Shown here: positions 9,801 to 16,680 of the stretch, one piece after another
How the letters are laid out: each line of letters starts with the position of its first letter
Position numbering within the stretch: the stretch's first letter is position 1
Assembly: GCA_965221075.1 (NCBI GenBank)
Contig: OZ244865.1
Span: 1,798,001 to 1,862,000, forward strand
Source of the DNA: UBA2970 sp965221075
Lineage (GTDB): Bacteria; Verrucomicrobiota; Verrucomicrobiia; Limisphaerales; AAA164-E04
Length of the DNA stretch: 64,000 nucleotides
Direction of reading: 5' to 3'
Program-made: the position numbers and the translations under genes
Notes under the pieces: model-generated
Told to the model about the DNA's origin: nothing
The model's database searches: none
The model's input: the letters and a program-made list of their open reading frames with translations, nothing else

Positions 9801-10023
9801 GGTGGACGACCGGCTGATCTGGGACATGCAGGCCGCCTACACATTTTCCGAAGGGGACGGACGCTGGTACTCGAACACCACCCTGACCTTCGGGGTGGAG
9901 AACCTGTTCGACCAGGATCCCCCTTCGGCCTTCGCCTACTACAACAACTCCAACGGATACCCCGGCTTCCTCTTCGAACCCGACGGCCAGCGCTACTACC
10001 TGAGCCTGCGCAAGAGCTTCTAG
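6886..10023 (+). CDS. TonB-dependent outer membrane receptor
   Basis: Outer-membrane TonB-dependent receptor of 1045 residues that would import a ligand using the TonB-ExbBD proton-motive coupling. There is a signal peptide (about residues 1-21). The plug domain (about 40-190) shows the typical blocks ISLRGLGPDATLVLINGRR, FVDLNSIP, SSIERVEILKDSG and YGADGVAGVVNIITK. The remainder is a beta-barrel rich in aromatic and Gly residues, ending in the sequence LSLRKSF with the terminal Phe expected for BAM-dependent insertion. No N-terminal carboxypeptidase-like or signalling domain is visible, and no tonB, exbB or exbD lies nearby. The ligand is unknown; the sulfatase-containing clusters on both sides suggest a carbohydrate, but this is inference. 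Confidence 0.93.
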   Translation: MRPSKLICLVLAGACLWARGQEDPDPEAGAASAELREDAPVDLEEFVAEGTLIRQVETAFESRSVPIQVIDREQIDIAGFTTAEEYFQNLAINGGGSVPMQNNQTGFTPAASSISLRGLGPDATLVLINGRRVSSYPIGQGGVRSFVDLNSIPASSIERVEILKDSGTARYGADGVAGVVNIITKEGYDGAELTLRYGNDTSGTDSSEFYSSLSFGINDPTGNVTGNLFYLKKNSIFQSDRPFSTVPPFLSSNSIPMNSQISAGAARAALGLAADAPIPGVDVEGEEVSPQDRLILATSGPSNPDGSRLDGAAIDINDGFLDASRYTYRSTWGEHSRYNFNLKAQATPAIERMGAYLSYSRQLSGSEHYRIRGDASFTRAEAHNSLAPTATGNFRNFAGVSIVVPGMTPFPLNRPDSHSILEETMAAEPGPGYTVRPGEDGVLGTEDDLYRLSEVAAGAYNPYNPFNQDLEGTSRIRLEEFGLRTSDSVTDAFFTTWALEARDLEIAGRTWGFDAGMRYSMVDSSTESRFVSKSLINRLMNAADPWFDPGSDVFLGTTTPYNPFGASEADGFYSENNRMIAGNARVTLKNEATSDLFVGFLDAFSGDIYSLPGGDVSLRLGYDWRRENIGQMLDPRSETGDVAGSSIATRADADRYIHGAYANAAIPIVSPDMDSWIHSWDLSLTGRFDHFITSERSSFVPKVSTRILPTRQIALRGSWGLGYREPSLYELYMGLNSGLGTISNPWNPDDLNPEVQIHRRGNPQLDPVDSESFNVGVVYTPDFVKGLSLSLDYWTITRENLVIMNAQDTVDRIFAGDFTYPGEDVRLDAQDNLLLVETVFLNSGYNRTRGIDVGSSISLPTESAGTLSWFFDFTWIIEDLAQSSPTRPLFEYVGYGTGTRFELREPQGVDVQIGTQDGQPLVISNIGTNNDAYLKYRFTTTFAWNYEDLHVSLLGRYTSSFTDIGPKLNLTKVDDRLIWDMQAAYTFSEGDGRWYSNTTLTFGVENLFDQDPPSAFAYYNNSNGYPGFLFEPDGQRYYLSLRKSF

Positions 10024-10029
10024 AGCCGG

Positions 10030-10046
10030 TCCGGGCGCTCCCCGGA
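10030..10046 (+). terminator. Hairpin just after the TonB receptor gene
   Basis: A perfect 6-bp stem TCCGGG/CCCGGA with loop CGCTC starts seven bases after the receptor stop codon. No T-tract follows, so factor-independent termination is not assured. Confidence 0.35.
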
Positions 10047-10154
10047 TCGCCTCTCGGGCACGTTCCTGCTCTCCTGCATGCAGCCCATCTGGAGTGGGGA
10101 AGGTTGACTCCTGGAAGCCCGTTTGAGAGCATTCACAGGGCATTCCCCTGGATC

Positions 10155-10406
10155 ATGAACGCCGCACATCGACCGCTGCAGGAGGGCCCTCCCGCCACGG
10201 AGGTTCCGCTGCCCGTGCTCTTCCCCCATTCCTGGGTGGAGAACCCTCCTCCCATGGACGACGCCTACCGCGCCGCAGGGGCGATGGCCGAGGAGAGCGA
10301 CACCCTCCTGCAGCAGATGGAGGATCTGAAGCGCCGTCTGGGGTGCCGGATCTCGGCCCGGAACGTCCGGGTCCCCCAGTCCCTGAGGCGCTTGGACAGG
10401 CGCTGA
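10155..10406 (+). CDS. Possible small protein, 83 residues
   Basis: Short open frame between the TonB receptor and the transporter. The product is soluble, with a Pro-rich first half and a helical, possibly coiled segment AEESDTLLQQMEDLKRRLG (about residues 45-63), and a basic C-terminus. I do not recognise it. No clear Shine-Dalgarno precedes the ATG. The acidic/basic helix pattern makes it somewhat more gene-like than other open frames in the gap, but it could be chance. The rest of 10024-10524 shows nothing else apart from the hairpin at 10030. Confidence 0.35.
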   Translation: MNAAHRPLQEGPPATEVPLPVLFPHSWVENPPPMDDAYRAAGAMAEESDTLLQQMEDLKRRLGCRISARNVRVPQSLRRLDRR

Positions 10407-10524
10407 GACCCCTGCGCTCCGACGGAAAGACGGCCCCCTCTTCGGCCCTCCGCCTCCAGCGCGTCCTCGCCATCGCCGTCCCTTCCGCCATCCGGCCGCC
10501 CAGCGGAGCCTCCGCGATCCGGCC

Positions 10525-11598
10525 ATGAACGCGCCGGCCCCTCCGTCCGGTCCCCGGAGCCTCCTTCCCTACGCCGTCTTCGCCGCCCTCTTCGCCGGTA
10601 CGGTGCTGGTCGCTCCCTATCCCGGCATCGCCATGTGGACGGGCTTCTGCCTGGCCGCCTACTCGGCGGTGGCCAACGACAGCATACAGACCCTGGGGAC
10701 CTTCATCGCCTCCAACCGGGACAAGCCCTGGTGGCTGTGCTGGCTCTTCGCCTCGCTGGTCCTGGCGGGGACCGTGCTCTGGAGCTGGCACTTCTTCGGC
10801 GGCGACGTCAGCCACCAGCGCCTTGCCGACAAGGGCTTCGCCCAGGCGCCGACGGAGTTCCACTTCCTGCAGCTGTGGGCCCCCGTCTTCCTTCTGGTCC
10901 TGACCCGCTTCCGGATCCCGGTCTCCACCACCTTCCTCCTGCTAAGCTGCTTCGCCGCCAACGCCGACGCGATCTACAAGGTCACCTTGAAGAGCGTGTG
11001 CGGCTACGGGATCGCCTTCGCCCTCTCGATCGCCCTCTGGATGGTCCTGGGCCCCCTGATGAGCAGAAAGTTCCAGGGCAAGCCCCATCCCTGGTGGCGC
11101 GCCTTCCAGTGGATCACCACGGGAACGCTCTGGTCGGTCTGGCTGCAGCAGGACGCCTCCAACATCGCGGTGTTCCTGCCCCGGTCCCTGGATCCTCTGG
11201 AGCTGGCCGCCTTCCTGGCCGTGCTGGTCCTGGGGCTCGGGATCCTCTTCCGCATGGGGGGAGAGAGGATCCAGCGAGTGGTGGACGAGAAGTCCACCGT
11301 GGTGGACGTGCGCGCGGCCACGGTGATCGACCTGCTCTACGCGGCCATCCTCTTCGTCTTCAAGCTGTGGAGCCAGCTGCCCATGAGCACCACCTGGGTG
11401 TTCGTGGGGCTGCTGGCGGGCAGGGAGCTGGGCATGGAGCTCTCCCGCTCGGGCGAGGGCAGGGGCCTGAGGCATGCGCTCAGGCTGATGCTCAAGGACC
11501 TCTCCGCGGTCACCCTGGCATTCGTCATCTCCCTGGTCCTCGCGGTCCTGGTCAATGCGGATATCCGCCAGGAGCTGGCTGAGGTCCTGCGGCGCTAG
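10525..11598 (+). CDS. Divergent PiT-family (PHO4-like) inorganic phosphate/anion transporter
   Basis: Polytopic inner-membrane protein of 357 residues with about nine or ten hydrophobic segments. Two internally related motifs resemble the duplicated PiT signature: SAVANDSIQTLGTFIASN at about residues 47-64, comparable to GANDVANAFGT in classical PiT, and LPMSTTWVFVGLLAGRELG near residue 288, comparable to VSTTHVIVG. These motifs and the overall layout support membership of the PHO4 superfamily, which moves phosphate with Na+ or H+. It is short of the usual 400-500 residues and the signatures are degenerate, so another anion is possible. No PhoU-like partner is adjacent. Confidence 0.6.
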   Translation: MNAPAPPSGPRSLLPYAVFAALFAGTVLVAPYPGIAMWTGFCLAAYSAVANDSIQTLGTFIASNRDKPWWLCWLFASLVLAGTVLWSWHFFGGDVSHQRLADKGFAQAPTEFHFLQLWAPVFLLVLTRFRIPVSTTFLLLSCFAANADAIYKVTLKSVCGYGIAFALSIALWMVLGPLMSRKFQGKPHPWWRAFQWITTGTLWSVWLQQDASNIAVFLPRSLDPLELAAFLAVLVLGLGILFRMGGERIQRVVDEKSTVVDVRAATVIDLLYAAILFVFKLWSQLPMSTTWVFVGLLAGRELGMELSRSGEGRGLRHALRLMLKDLSAVTLAFVISLVLAVLVNADIRQELAEVLRR

Positions 11599-11688
11599 GT
11601 CGGCTTGCCCGGCTTCCCGGGGCCGGATGCCGGACAGGAGGGCGTTCTCCGTGATTCGGCCGCCATCGCCGGCGCCCCCGGGCATGGA

Positions 11689-13059
11689 TCACTGGTTGAC
11701 GTTGCGGCGGAACCGCTCCAGCCAGGGCTGGTAGGCCGGGGCCTCGCGCCACTGCACCGGCTCGGGATGGCCCGGCAGGACCTTCCCCTCGGGGTAGTCC
11801 CTTCCTTCCCGGCTGGCGTCCAGGGTCTTCTTCCAGTCCCGGTACTTCCCGAGGAGGGACAGGGAGAGGGGGTCGGAGGGATCGTAGAGGTTGCGCGTCT
11901 CGGCGGGATCGTCGGAGAGGTGGTAGAGCTCGTGGCCCGAGCGGGTGACCAGCAGCTTGTGGTCCCCTTCGATCGCCACCCCGCGGCTCTGGTGGTGGAA
12001 GAAGAGGGGCGAGGGGCGCTCCTCCCACTCCTCCCGGAAGAGCGGCAGCAGGCTGATCCCGTCGACGGGCTGCAGCATGGCCGAGGCGGGCAGCCCCGCC
12101 GCTTCGGCCAGGGTGGGGAAGATGTCCACCGTCGAGGCCCGCACCCGTGTCGTGCGGGGGGAGGGGATTCCGTCGGGCCACTCGACGATGCCCGGCACCC
12201 GCAGCCCTCCCTCGTACATCGACCCCTTGTTGCCCCTCAGGCCGCCCACGGTCTCCCTTCCGTAGGCGGGCAGGCCTCCGTTGTCGCTGTTGAACCACAG
12301 CAGTGTGCTGCGGTGGATCCCCATCTCCCTGAGGCCGCGGCGCAGGCTCCCCACGCTCCGGTCCATGGCCACCAGCTCCCCCAGGTGGTGCTGGTGGCCG
12401 AGGGGCAGTCCGGAGAAGGGCCTTCGGTCGGCCTCGCTGGCGATCATCGGCGCGTGCGGGGTTCCGTACCAGATCACCACGAAGAAGGGCCGCCCGGAGT
12501 CCCGGACGCGGCGGATGTACCGGAGGGCCTCCTCGACGATGATCTCCGAGGAGTCCCCCTCGAAGGGCTCCACCGCGCCCTGGCGGCTCATCAGGGGATC
12601 CCGGTCGAAGAAGTTGCTCACGCTAACCCAGGTCTCGAAGCCGAAGCGTCCGGGGTGGTGGGTGTCGTCGGCGAAGATGGGAACCCCCGGTCCCCTCAGC
12701 CCGTTGAGGTGCCACTTTCCGAAGTGGGCGGTGGCGTAGCCGCTGCTGGCCAGCGCCTGGGCGACCGTCCTCTCCTGGAGCCTCAGGGCGTGGCCGTGGT
12801 TGTACACCCCGGTCCGGTCGTTGCTGCGCCCGGTCAGGACCGTGGCCCGGGTCGGGGAGCAGTTGGAGGCTCCGGCGTAGAAGTTCTCGAAGCGCAGCCC
12901 CGCCTCGGCCATGGCGTCCAGGTTGGGGGTCTTCAGGTGGGGATGGTCCCGGTAGCCGGTCTGTCCCCATCCCTGGTCGTCGGTCATCAGGAGGACGATG
13001 CTGGGGCGCTGGGCGGCGGCCAGGCAGGCGGGAAGCAGCAGGCAGAGCAGGAGTCTCAT
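11689..13059 (-). CDS. Secreted arylsulfatase-family sulfatase (formylglycine type)
   Basis: Sulfatase of 456 residues. A signal peptide ends near residue 16 (ACLAAAQ). The metal-binding DDQGWG follows at 27-32, and the canonical formylglycine motif CSPTRATVLTGR starts at Cys67. Later family blocks are visible: GKWHL near 115-119 and FNSDNGG near 260. It is more canonical than the sulfatase at 837-2237 (which has DDATY). It appears to be a single gene: the broken quinoprotein-like frame lies 43 bases upstream on the same strand, and the phosphate-type transporter converges from the other side. The substrate is unknown. Confidence 0.92.
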   Translation of the reverse strand: MRLLLCLLLPACLAAAQRPSIVLLMTDDQGWGQTGYRDHPHLKTPNLDAMAEAGLRFENFYAGASNCSPTRATVLTGRSNDRTGVYNHGHALRLQERTVAQALASSGYATAHFGKWHLNGLRGPGVPIFADDTHHPGRFGFETWVSVSNFFDRDPLMSRQGAVEPFEGDSSEIIVEEALRYIRRVRDSGRPFFVVIWYGTPHAPMIASEADRRPFSGLPLGHQHHLGELVAMDRSVGSLRRGLREMGIHRSTLLWFNSDNGGLPAYGRETVGGLRGNKGSMYEGGLRVPGIVEWPDGIPSPRTTRVRASTVDIFPTLAEAAGLPASAMLQPVDGISLLPLFREEWEERPSPLFFHHQSRGVAIEGDHKLLVTRSGHELYHLSDDPAETRNLYDPSDPLSLSLLGKYRDWKKTLDASREGRDYPEGKVLPGHPEPVQWREAPAYQPWLERFRRNVNQ

Positions 13060-13102
13060 CGGGGGATCGGAGCTCCAGGGTAGGAGCAGCAGCGCTCCGG
13101 CT

Positions 13103-13585
13103 TCAATTCCCGATCTCCCGGGGCAGGGCCAGGTCCAGGAGGCTTCCCTCGCCGCTGGCTGTGCCTACCGGGAGGACCAGGAACTGCCTGCCCTGGCGCA
13201 GGCAGTTCCTGGGAGAGCCCAGGGGATAGACGCGGTCCAGCTCGCAGCGCCACACCGTCCGGCCGTTGCTCTGGTCGCAGGCGTAGATCAGTCCGCCCTT
13301 CCCTCTTCCCTCCTCGGCGCCGTAGTCCTCGTCCCGGTACTGGCCGGCCTCGAAGAGAGCCCGGGCCTACTCCGTCGCGCATCGCCAGAGCGTTCCCGGG
13401 ACCATGAAGGGAGGAGGGCCGTTGACGGGAAGGGCCAGGGTCACCGGACAGAGCTCGACGCGGGCCAGCGACTCTGGAATCCGCACCCGCGAGAGATCCG
13501 CCGCATCGGGCGGAAGCAGCTGGGCCATGGCCCCGAGGGGGAGCAGGAGGGCGGGAAGGAGAAGCCGGAAGGGAAGGCTGCGCAT
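13103..13585 (-). pseudogene. Quinoprotein-like secreted fragment interrupted by an in-frame TAG
   Basis: Reading down from the ATG at 13585, a signal peptide (RSLPFRLLLPALLLPLGAMA) is followed by about 50 residues and then an amber codon at 13367-13369 (codon 73). The same frame continues open for 87 more codons to a TGA at 13103. The second part (GGLIYACDQSNGRTVWRCEL, then GRQFLVLPVGTASGEGSL) looks like the last blade and end of a PQQ-dependent dehydrogenase, where a GG-x-ALDA-GK-LWE strand precedes a GKQYVVVAAGG strand. The whole is far too short (160 codons against 500-700), so it is best explained as a decayed remnant. A sequencing error or readthrough is possible. Confidence 0.55.
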
Positions 13586-14187
13586 CGGCGAAGCGGGCGC
13601 CCGGAGCGGGCCGGTGGATCGGGGAGCTGTGCGCCAGGCCGAAGGCGGCCCGTTCCGATCTTCGGCCATCTCTTCAGGATGCAGCCCGAGTCCGATCTCC
13701 AGGAAAGCATTCGCGTCGGGAGCGGTTCCGATCGGGCATGGCATGCGGCTCAGGTCGCGTAGAGGGGTACCGGCAGCCGGCCATCGGGCAGCCATCCGAT
13801 CCTGCGGCTTTGTGCGCATCCGCCGGCTCCATCGGCAGGCCCGGCCGGCCATGCAGCGGACGCGGCGCCAGGGAGGTTCCTCCCGGACTTCTTCTCCTGG
13901 CTGAGTTCCTGTCCCTCCGGGACACTTGCGATGGACTGAGGCGGTTCGGCCGGTTCCGGAGCTTCCGGGGAACTGGCGCCGATGCCCAGGCCGCTGGACA
14001 ATGGCCTGCTCCCGCCCGGATCCTGGCCGGCTCTGGAAGGGGCCGGCCTTGCATGAATCGCGTTTCCAGGACCTTGGCGGCGGCAGGGAAGCGGCTCGCG
14101 CAGGGCTATTCGCCGGTTTCATGCCGGTTCGAGGAGGGGAGGGCGGCGCCGCCCCGTGCGCCCGCTTCGCATGTTCCGTCCGGGCTG
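13586..14187. other. Gene-free gap downstream of pgsA
   Basis: About 600 bases without a credible gene on either strand. Two compact hairpins are visible: GGGAG/CTCCC with loop GTTC (13871-13884) and a perfect TGTCCC/GGGACA with loop TCC (13910-13924). Since pgsA reads toward this gap on the minus strand, one or both may help end its transcript. Promoter elements for the interrupted quinoprotein-like frame would also lie here. No tRNA-like cloverleaf was seen. Confidence 0.5.
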
Positions 14188-14805
14188 CTAGGACGGCCTC
14201 TCTTCGGGAGTGGAGGAGCTCTCTGCCCCTCTGCCGGTTTCCTGGCGCGCCTCCTGGGCAGAGAGCTGGCGCACTCCGTCGACGATGTACTGGATTCCCG
14301 AGAGAAGGGTGAGGATCCCCGTGATCCCGATCAGGAAGGCGAGCCCGGCGTCCGGCAGCTTGAGGAGGATCCACAGGATCAGGGCCATCTGGGACACCGC
14401 GGCCGCCTTGCCCAGGATGCGGGGCCGCACCTGGGGCGGCTTTCCCAGGTAGACGATGAGCATGGCTCCCATCCCCAGGAACGCGTCCCGGCTGATGATC
14501 AGGACGGTGAGCCAGACGGGAATGGTGGCCAGGCTGCTCCCGGTCTCCAGGCTGAGCATCACCACCCCGCTGACCAGGAGCAGCTTGTCGGCCAGCGGGT
14601 CGAGCACCGCTCCAAGGCGGCTCGCCATGCCCAGGCGCCGGGCCAGGAGCCCGTCGACCATGTCCGAGACGGAGGCGATCGCGAAGATCGAGACCGCGGC
14701 CCACCGGTAGGCCTCGTCTCCCTCGCCGACATGGTAGATGATGGCGCCGACGAAGACCGGAACCAGGAAGATCCGGAGGATGGAGATGTAGTTGGGAAGG
14801 GTCAC
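14188..14805 (-). CDS. pgsA: CDP-diacylglycerol--glycerol-3-phosphate 3-phosphatidyltransferase
   Basis: Inner-membrane enzyme of 205 residues that condenses CDP-diacylglycerol with glycerol-3-phosphate to give phosphatidylglycerophosphate, the committed step to phosphatidylglycerol and cardiolipin. The CDP-alcohol phosphatidyltransferase motif DG-x2-AR-x8-G-x3-D-x3-D is complete (Asp51, Gly52, Ala55, Arg56, Gly65, Asp69, Asp73). The start MTLPNYISILRIFLVP is typical of PgsA. About six hydrophobic segments are present. A polar tail follows residue 185. Another CDP-alcohol transferase is the only alternative. It diverges from cbiX across 96 bases that contain a strong hairpin. Confidence 0.9.
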   Translation of the reverse strand: MTLPNYISILRIFLVPVFVGAIIYHVGEGDEAYRWAAVSIFAIASVSDMVDGLLARRLGMASRLGAVLDPLADKLLLVSGVVMLSLETGSSLATIPVWLTVLIISRDAFLGMGAMLIVYLGKPPQVRPRILGKAAAVSQMALILWILLKLPDAGLAFLIGITGILTLLSGIQYIVDGVRQLSAQEARQETGRGAESSSTPEERPS

Positions 14806-14847
14806 CGGACGCCGATGCGGCCGTCGGCGATCCCATGATCGATCCCG

Positions 14848-14876
14848 CCCGGGGTCAAGGAAACTTGAACCCCGGG
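14848..14876. promoter_or_regulatory. Strong hairpin with GAAA loop upstream of cbiX
   Basis: CCCGGGGT (14848-14855) plus CAAG (14856-14859) pair with CTTG (14864-14867) and ACCCCGGG (14869-14876), giving 12 base pairs with one bulged A at 14868 and a GAAA tetraloop. It sits 25 bases before the cbiX start and 43 bases before the pgsA start on the other strand. Because the genes diverge it is not a terminator of either; a 5' leader structure or protein site is likelier. Confidence 0.5.
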
Positions 14877-14901
14877 GAAGGGGCCGCTAGACACGTGGGC
14901 G

Positions 14902-15741
14902 ATGGAAGCAGAGTCCTTCCGGGATGCGGCCCTGGTGCTTGCGGGGCACGGATCCACCCTCAACGCGGAATCGGCGGATCCGGTCTACCGGCATGCCGAC
15001 CTCCTGCGGGAGCGGGGCGAGTTCGCCGAGGTCCAGGAGTGCTTCTGGAAGCTGGAGCCCAGCTTCTCGGGCGTCCTGGACCAGGTCGTCTCCCGGCGGG
15101 TGTTCGTGGTGCCGATCTTCATCAGCGAGGGGTACTTCACCCGCCAGGTGCTTCCCCGCGAGCTGGGGCTGTCCCAAGGGGGGCAGGAGGATTTTCCCCG
15201 GATCCAGGAGATCGGCGGTCGTACCGTACACTACGCCCGTCCGGTGGGAACCCACGAGCGGATGGCCCGAGTTCTCGCCCGGAGGGCGACCGACATCCTC
15301 GACCGCCATCCCTTCCCCAGGCGTCCTGCCGACGGCGAGGTCTCCCTGTTCCTGGCCGGGCACGGCACCGGCGAGGACTCCAACTCACGCCGGAACGTCG
15401 AGGACGTGGCGGAGCGCTTGCGCCGGGAGGGTCGCTTCGCCGATGTCCAGGCGGTGTTCATGGAGGAGGATCCCCGCATTGGAGACTGCTACCGGATGGC
15501 CCCGACTCCGTGGGTGGCGATGGTCCCCTTCTTCATCAGCGACGGACTGCACTCCTTCGAGGACATCCCGGTGATGCTCGGCGAGCCCCAGTCCCGGGTG
15601 AGCCGCCGCATGGAGCAGGGGCTGCCGACCTGGGAGAACCCCACCCGCCGCGAGGGCAGGACGGTCTGGTACACCCGCAGCATCGGGACGGATCCGGGGA
15701 TGACCGAGGTGATCCGGGAGCGGGTCCGGGAGATCGCCTGA
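14902..15741 (+). CDS. cbiX: CbiX-type sirohydrochlorin chelatase, two-domain
   Basis: Predicted metal chelatase of 279 residues that would insert Co2+ (or Fe2+) into sirohydrochlorin on the way to cobalamin or sirohaem. Two tandem CbiX-like repeats are visible: one starting at LVLAGHGST (about residue 11, His16 as metal/substrate ligand) and one at LFLAGHGTG (about residue 151). The repeats share the segments ECFWKLEPSF / AVFMEEDP and VVPIFISEGYF / MVPFFISDGLHS. The duplicated form is about twice the length of the archaeal single-domain CbiX. No other cobalamin or sirohaem gene is nearby, so metal specificity is open. Confidence 0.75.
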   Translation: MEAESFRDAALVLAGHGSTLNAESADPVYRHADLLRERGEFAEVQECFWKLEPSFSGVLDQVVSRRVFVVPIFISEGYFTRQVLPRELGLSQGGQEDFPRIQEIGGRTVHYARPVGTHERMARVLARRATDILDRHPFPRRPADGEVSLFLAGHGTGEDSNSRRNVEDVAERLRREGRFADVQAVFMEEDPRIGDCYRMAPTPWVAMVPFFISDGLHSFEDIPVMLGEPQSRVSRRMEQGLPTWENPTRREGRTVWYTRSIGTDPGMTEVIRERVREIA

Positions 15742-15798
15742 GCTCCGGTCCGGTTTTTCCCTGTTTCCTCGCCCGCCTTTTTTCTTAAATCCCCGCCG

Positions 15799-16677
15799 AT
15801 GTCTCGCTGTCAGGTGACGCTGGTGGGAGTCGGGCTGCTGGGCGGCTCCATCGGCCTGGCGCTGCGCCGGAGAGGACTGGCCACGGAGGTGGCCGGCTAT
15901 GTGCGCAATCCCCGCAAGCTGGAAGAGGTGGAGCGCAGCGGGGCCGTGGACCGGGCCACTTCCGATCTGGCCGAGGCCTTCGGGGAGGCGGGCATGGTCG
16001 TCCTCTGCACCCCGCCAGGAGCCATGCCGGGAGTGGTTCGGGAAATCCTTCCCCACTGCCGACGGGGAACCCTCCTCACCGATGTGGGCAGCGTCAAGCG
16101 CAGCGTCGTCGAGGAGGTGGCGCCCCTGGCCCAGGAAGCGGGAATGCGCTTCGTGGGCAGCCACCCCATGGCCGGAGGGGAGCTTCCGGGCGTGGCCCAC
16201 GCCAGCGCCTCGCTCCTGGAGGGAACGGTGTGCGTGACCACCCCCAGTAAGGAGGCTCCCGCGGAGGACCGGGAGCGGATCCGGGAATTCTGGGAGGGCC
16301 TGGGGTGCCGGGTCCTGGAGATGGACGCCGGGCGGCACGACCGCGTCGTGGCCGCTGCGAGCCACCTTCCGCACGTCGCCGCCTCCCTGCTGGCCTTCCA
16401 GGTGCTGGACCCCGAGGGGGACAGCCTGCAGGGGAGGCTGGCGGCCACCGGCTTCAGGGACACCACCCGCATCGCGGCCGGCCGGACCGGCCTCTGGAGG
16501 GATATCCTCCTGCTCAACCGCGACAACATCGTGGCGGCCGTGGACGAATACATGGGAAGGCTTTCCGAGTTCCGCCAGTTCCTGGAGCGGGGCGACGGGG
16601 GGCAGGTGGCCGGCATTCTCGAGTCGGCCCGCCTGAGGCGGCAGGACTGGGCCAGGGCCGCCGGAAACTCCCGCTAG
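15799..16677 (+). CDS. tyrA: Prephenate dehydrogenase
   Basis: NAD(P)+-dependent enzyme of 292 residues that oxidatively decarboxylates prephenate (or arogenate) in tyrosine synthesis. The Rossmann motif GVGLLGGSIG occupies residues 10-19. Family blocks TDVGSVK (about 94-100), GSHPMAGGE (about 116-124) and HDRVVAAASHLPH (about 180-192) carry the expected catalytic and substrate-binding His residues. There is no fused chorismate mutase or ACT domain. The ATG follows a T-rich stretch without an obvious Shine-Dalgarno. It heads an operon with aroA, which starts three bases after its stop. Confidence 0.92.
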   Translation: MSRCQVTLVGVGLLGGSIGLALRRRGLATEVAGYVRNPRKLEEVERSGAVDRATSDLAEAFGEAGMVVLCTPPGAMPGVVREILPHCRRGTLLTDVGSVKRSVVEEVAPLAQEAGMRFVGSHPMAGGELPGVAHASASLLEGTVCVTTPSKEAPAEDRERIREFWEGLGCRVLEMDAGRHDRVVAAASHLPHVAASLLAFQVLDPEGDSLQGRLAATGFRDTTRIAAGRTGLWRDILLLNRDNIVAAVDEYMGRLSEFRQFLERGDGGQVAGILESARLRRQDWARAAGNSR

Positions 16678-16680
16678 GCG

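Noticed and set aside
6871..10143. A 1090-codon open frame on the minus strand opposite the TonB receptor, and a second long one in another plus frame
   Set aside because: These are low-complexity Gly/Val/Arg-rich shadows produced by the GC-rich codon bias of the receptor gene; the receptor frame has a signal peptide, plug motifs and a terminal Phe.
13367..13369. In-frame TAG read as pyrrolysine
   Set aside because: No pyl genes are present and the protein is not a methylamine methyltransferase; decay or error is simpler.
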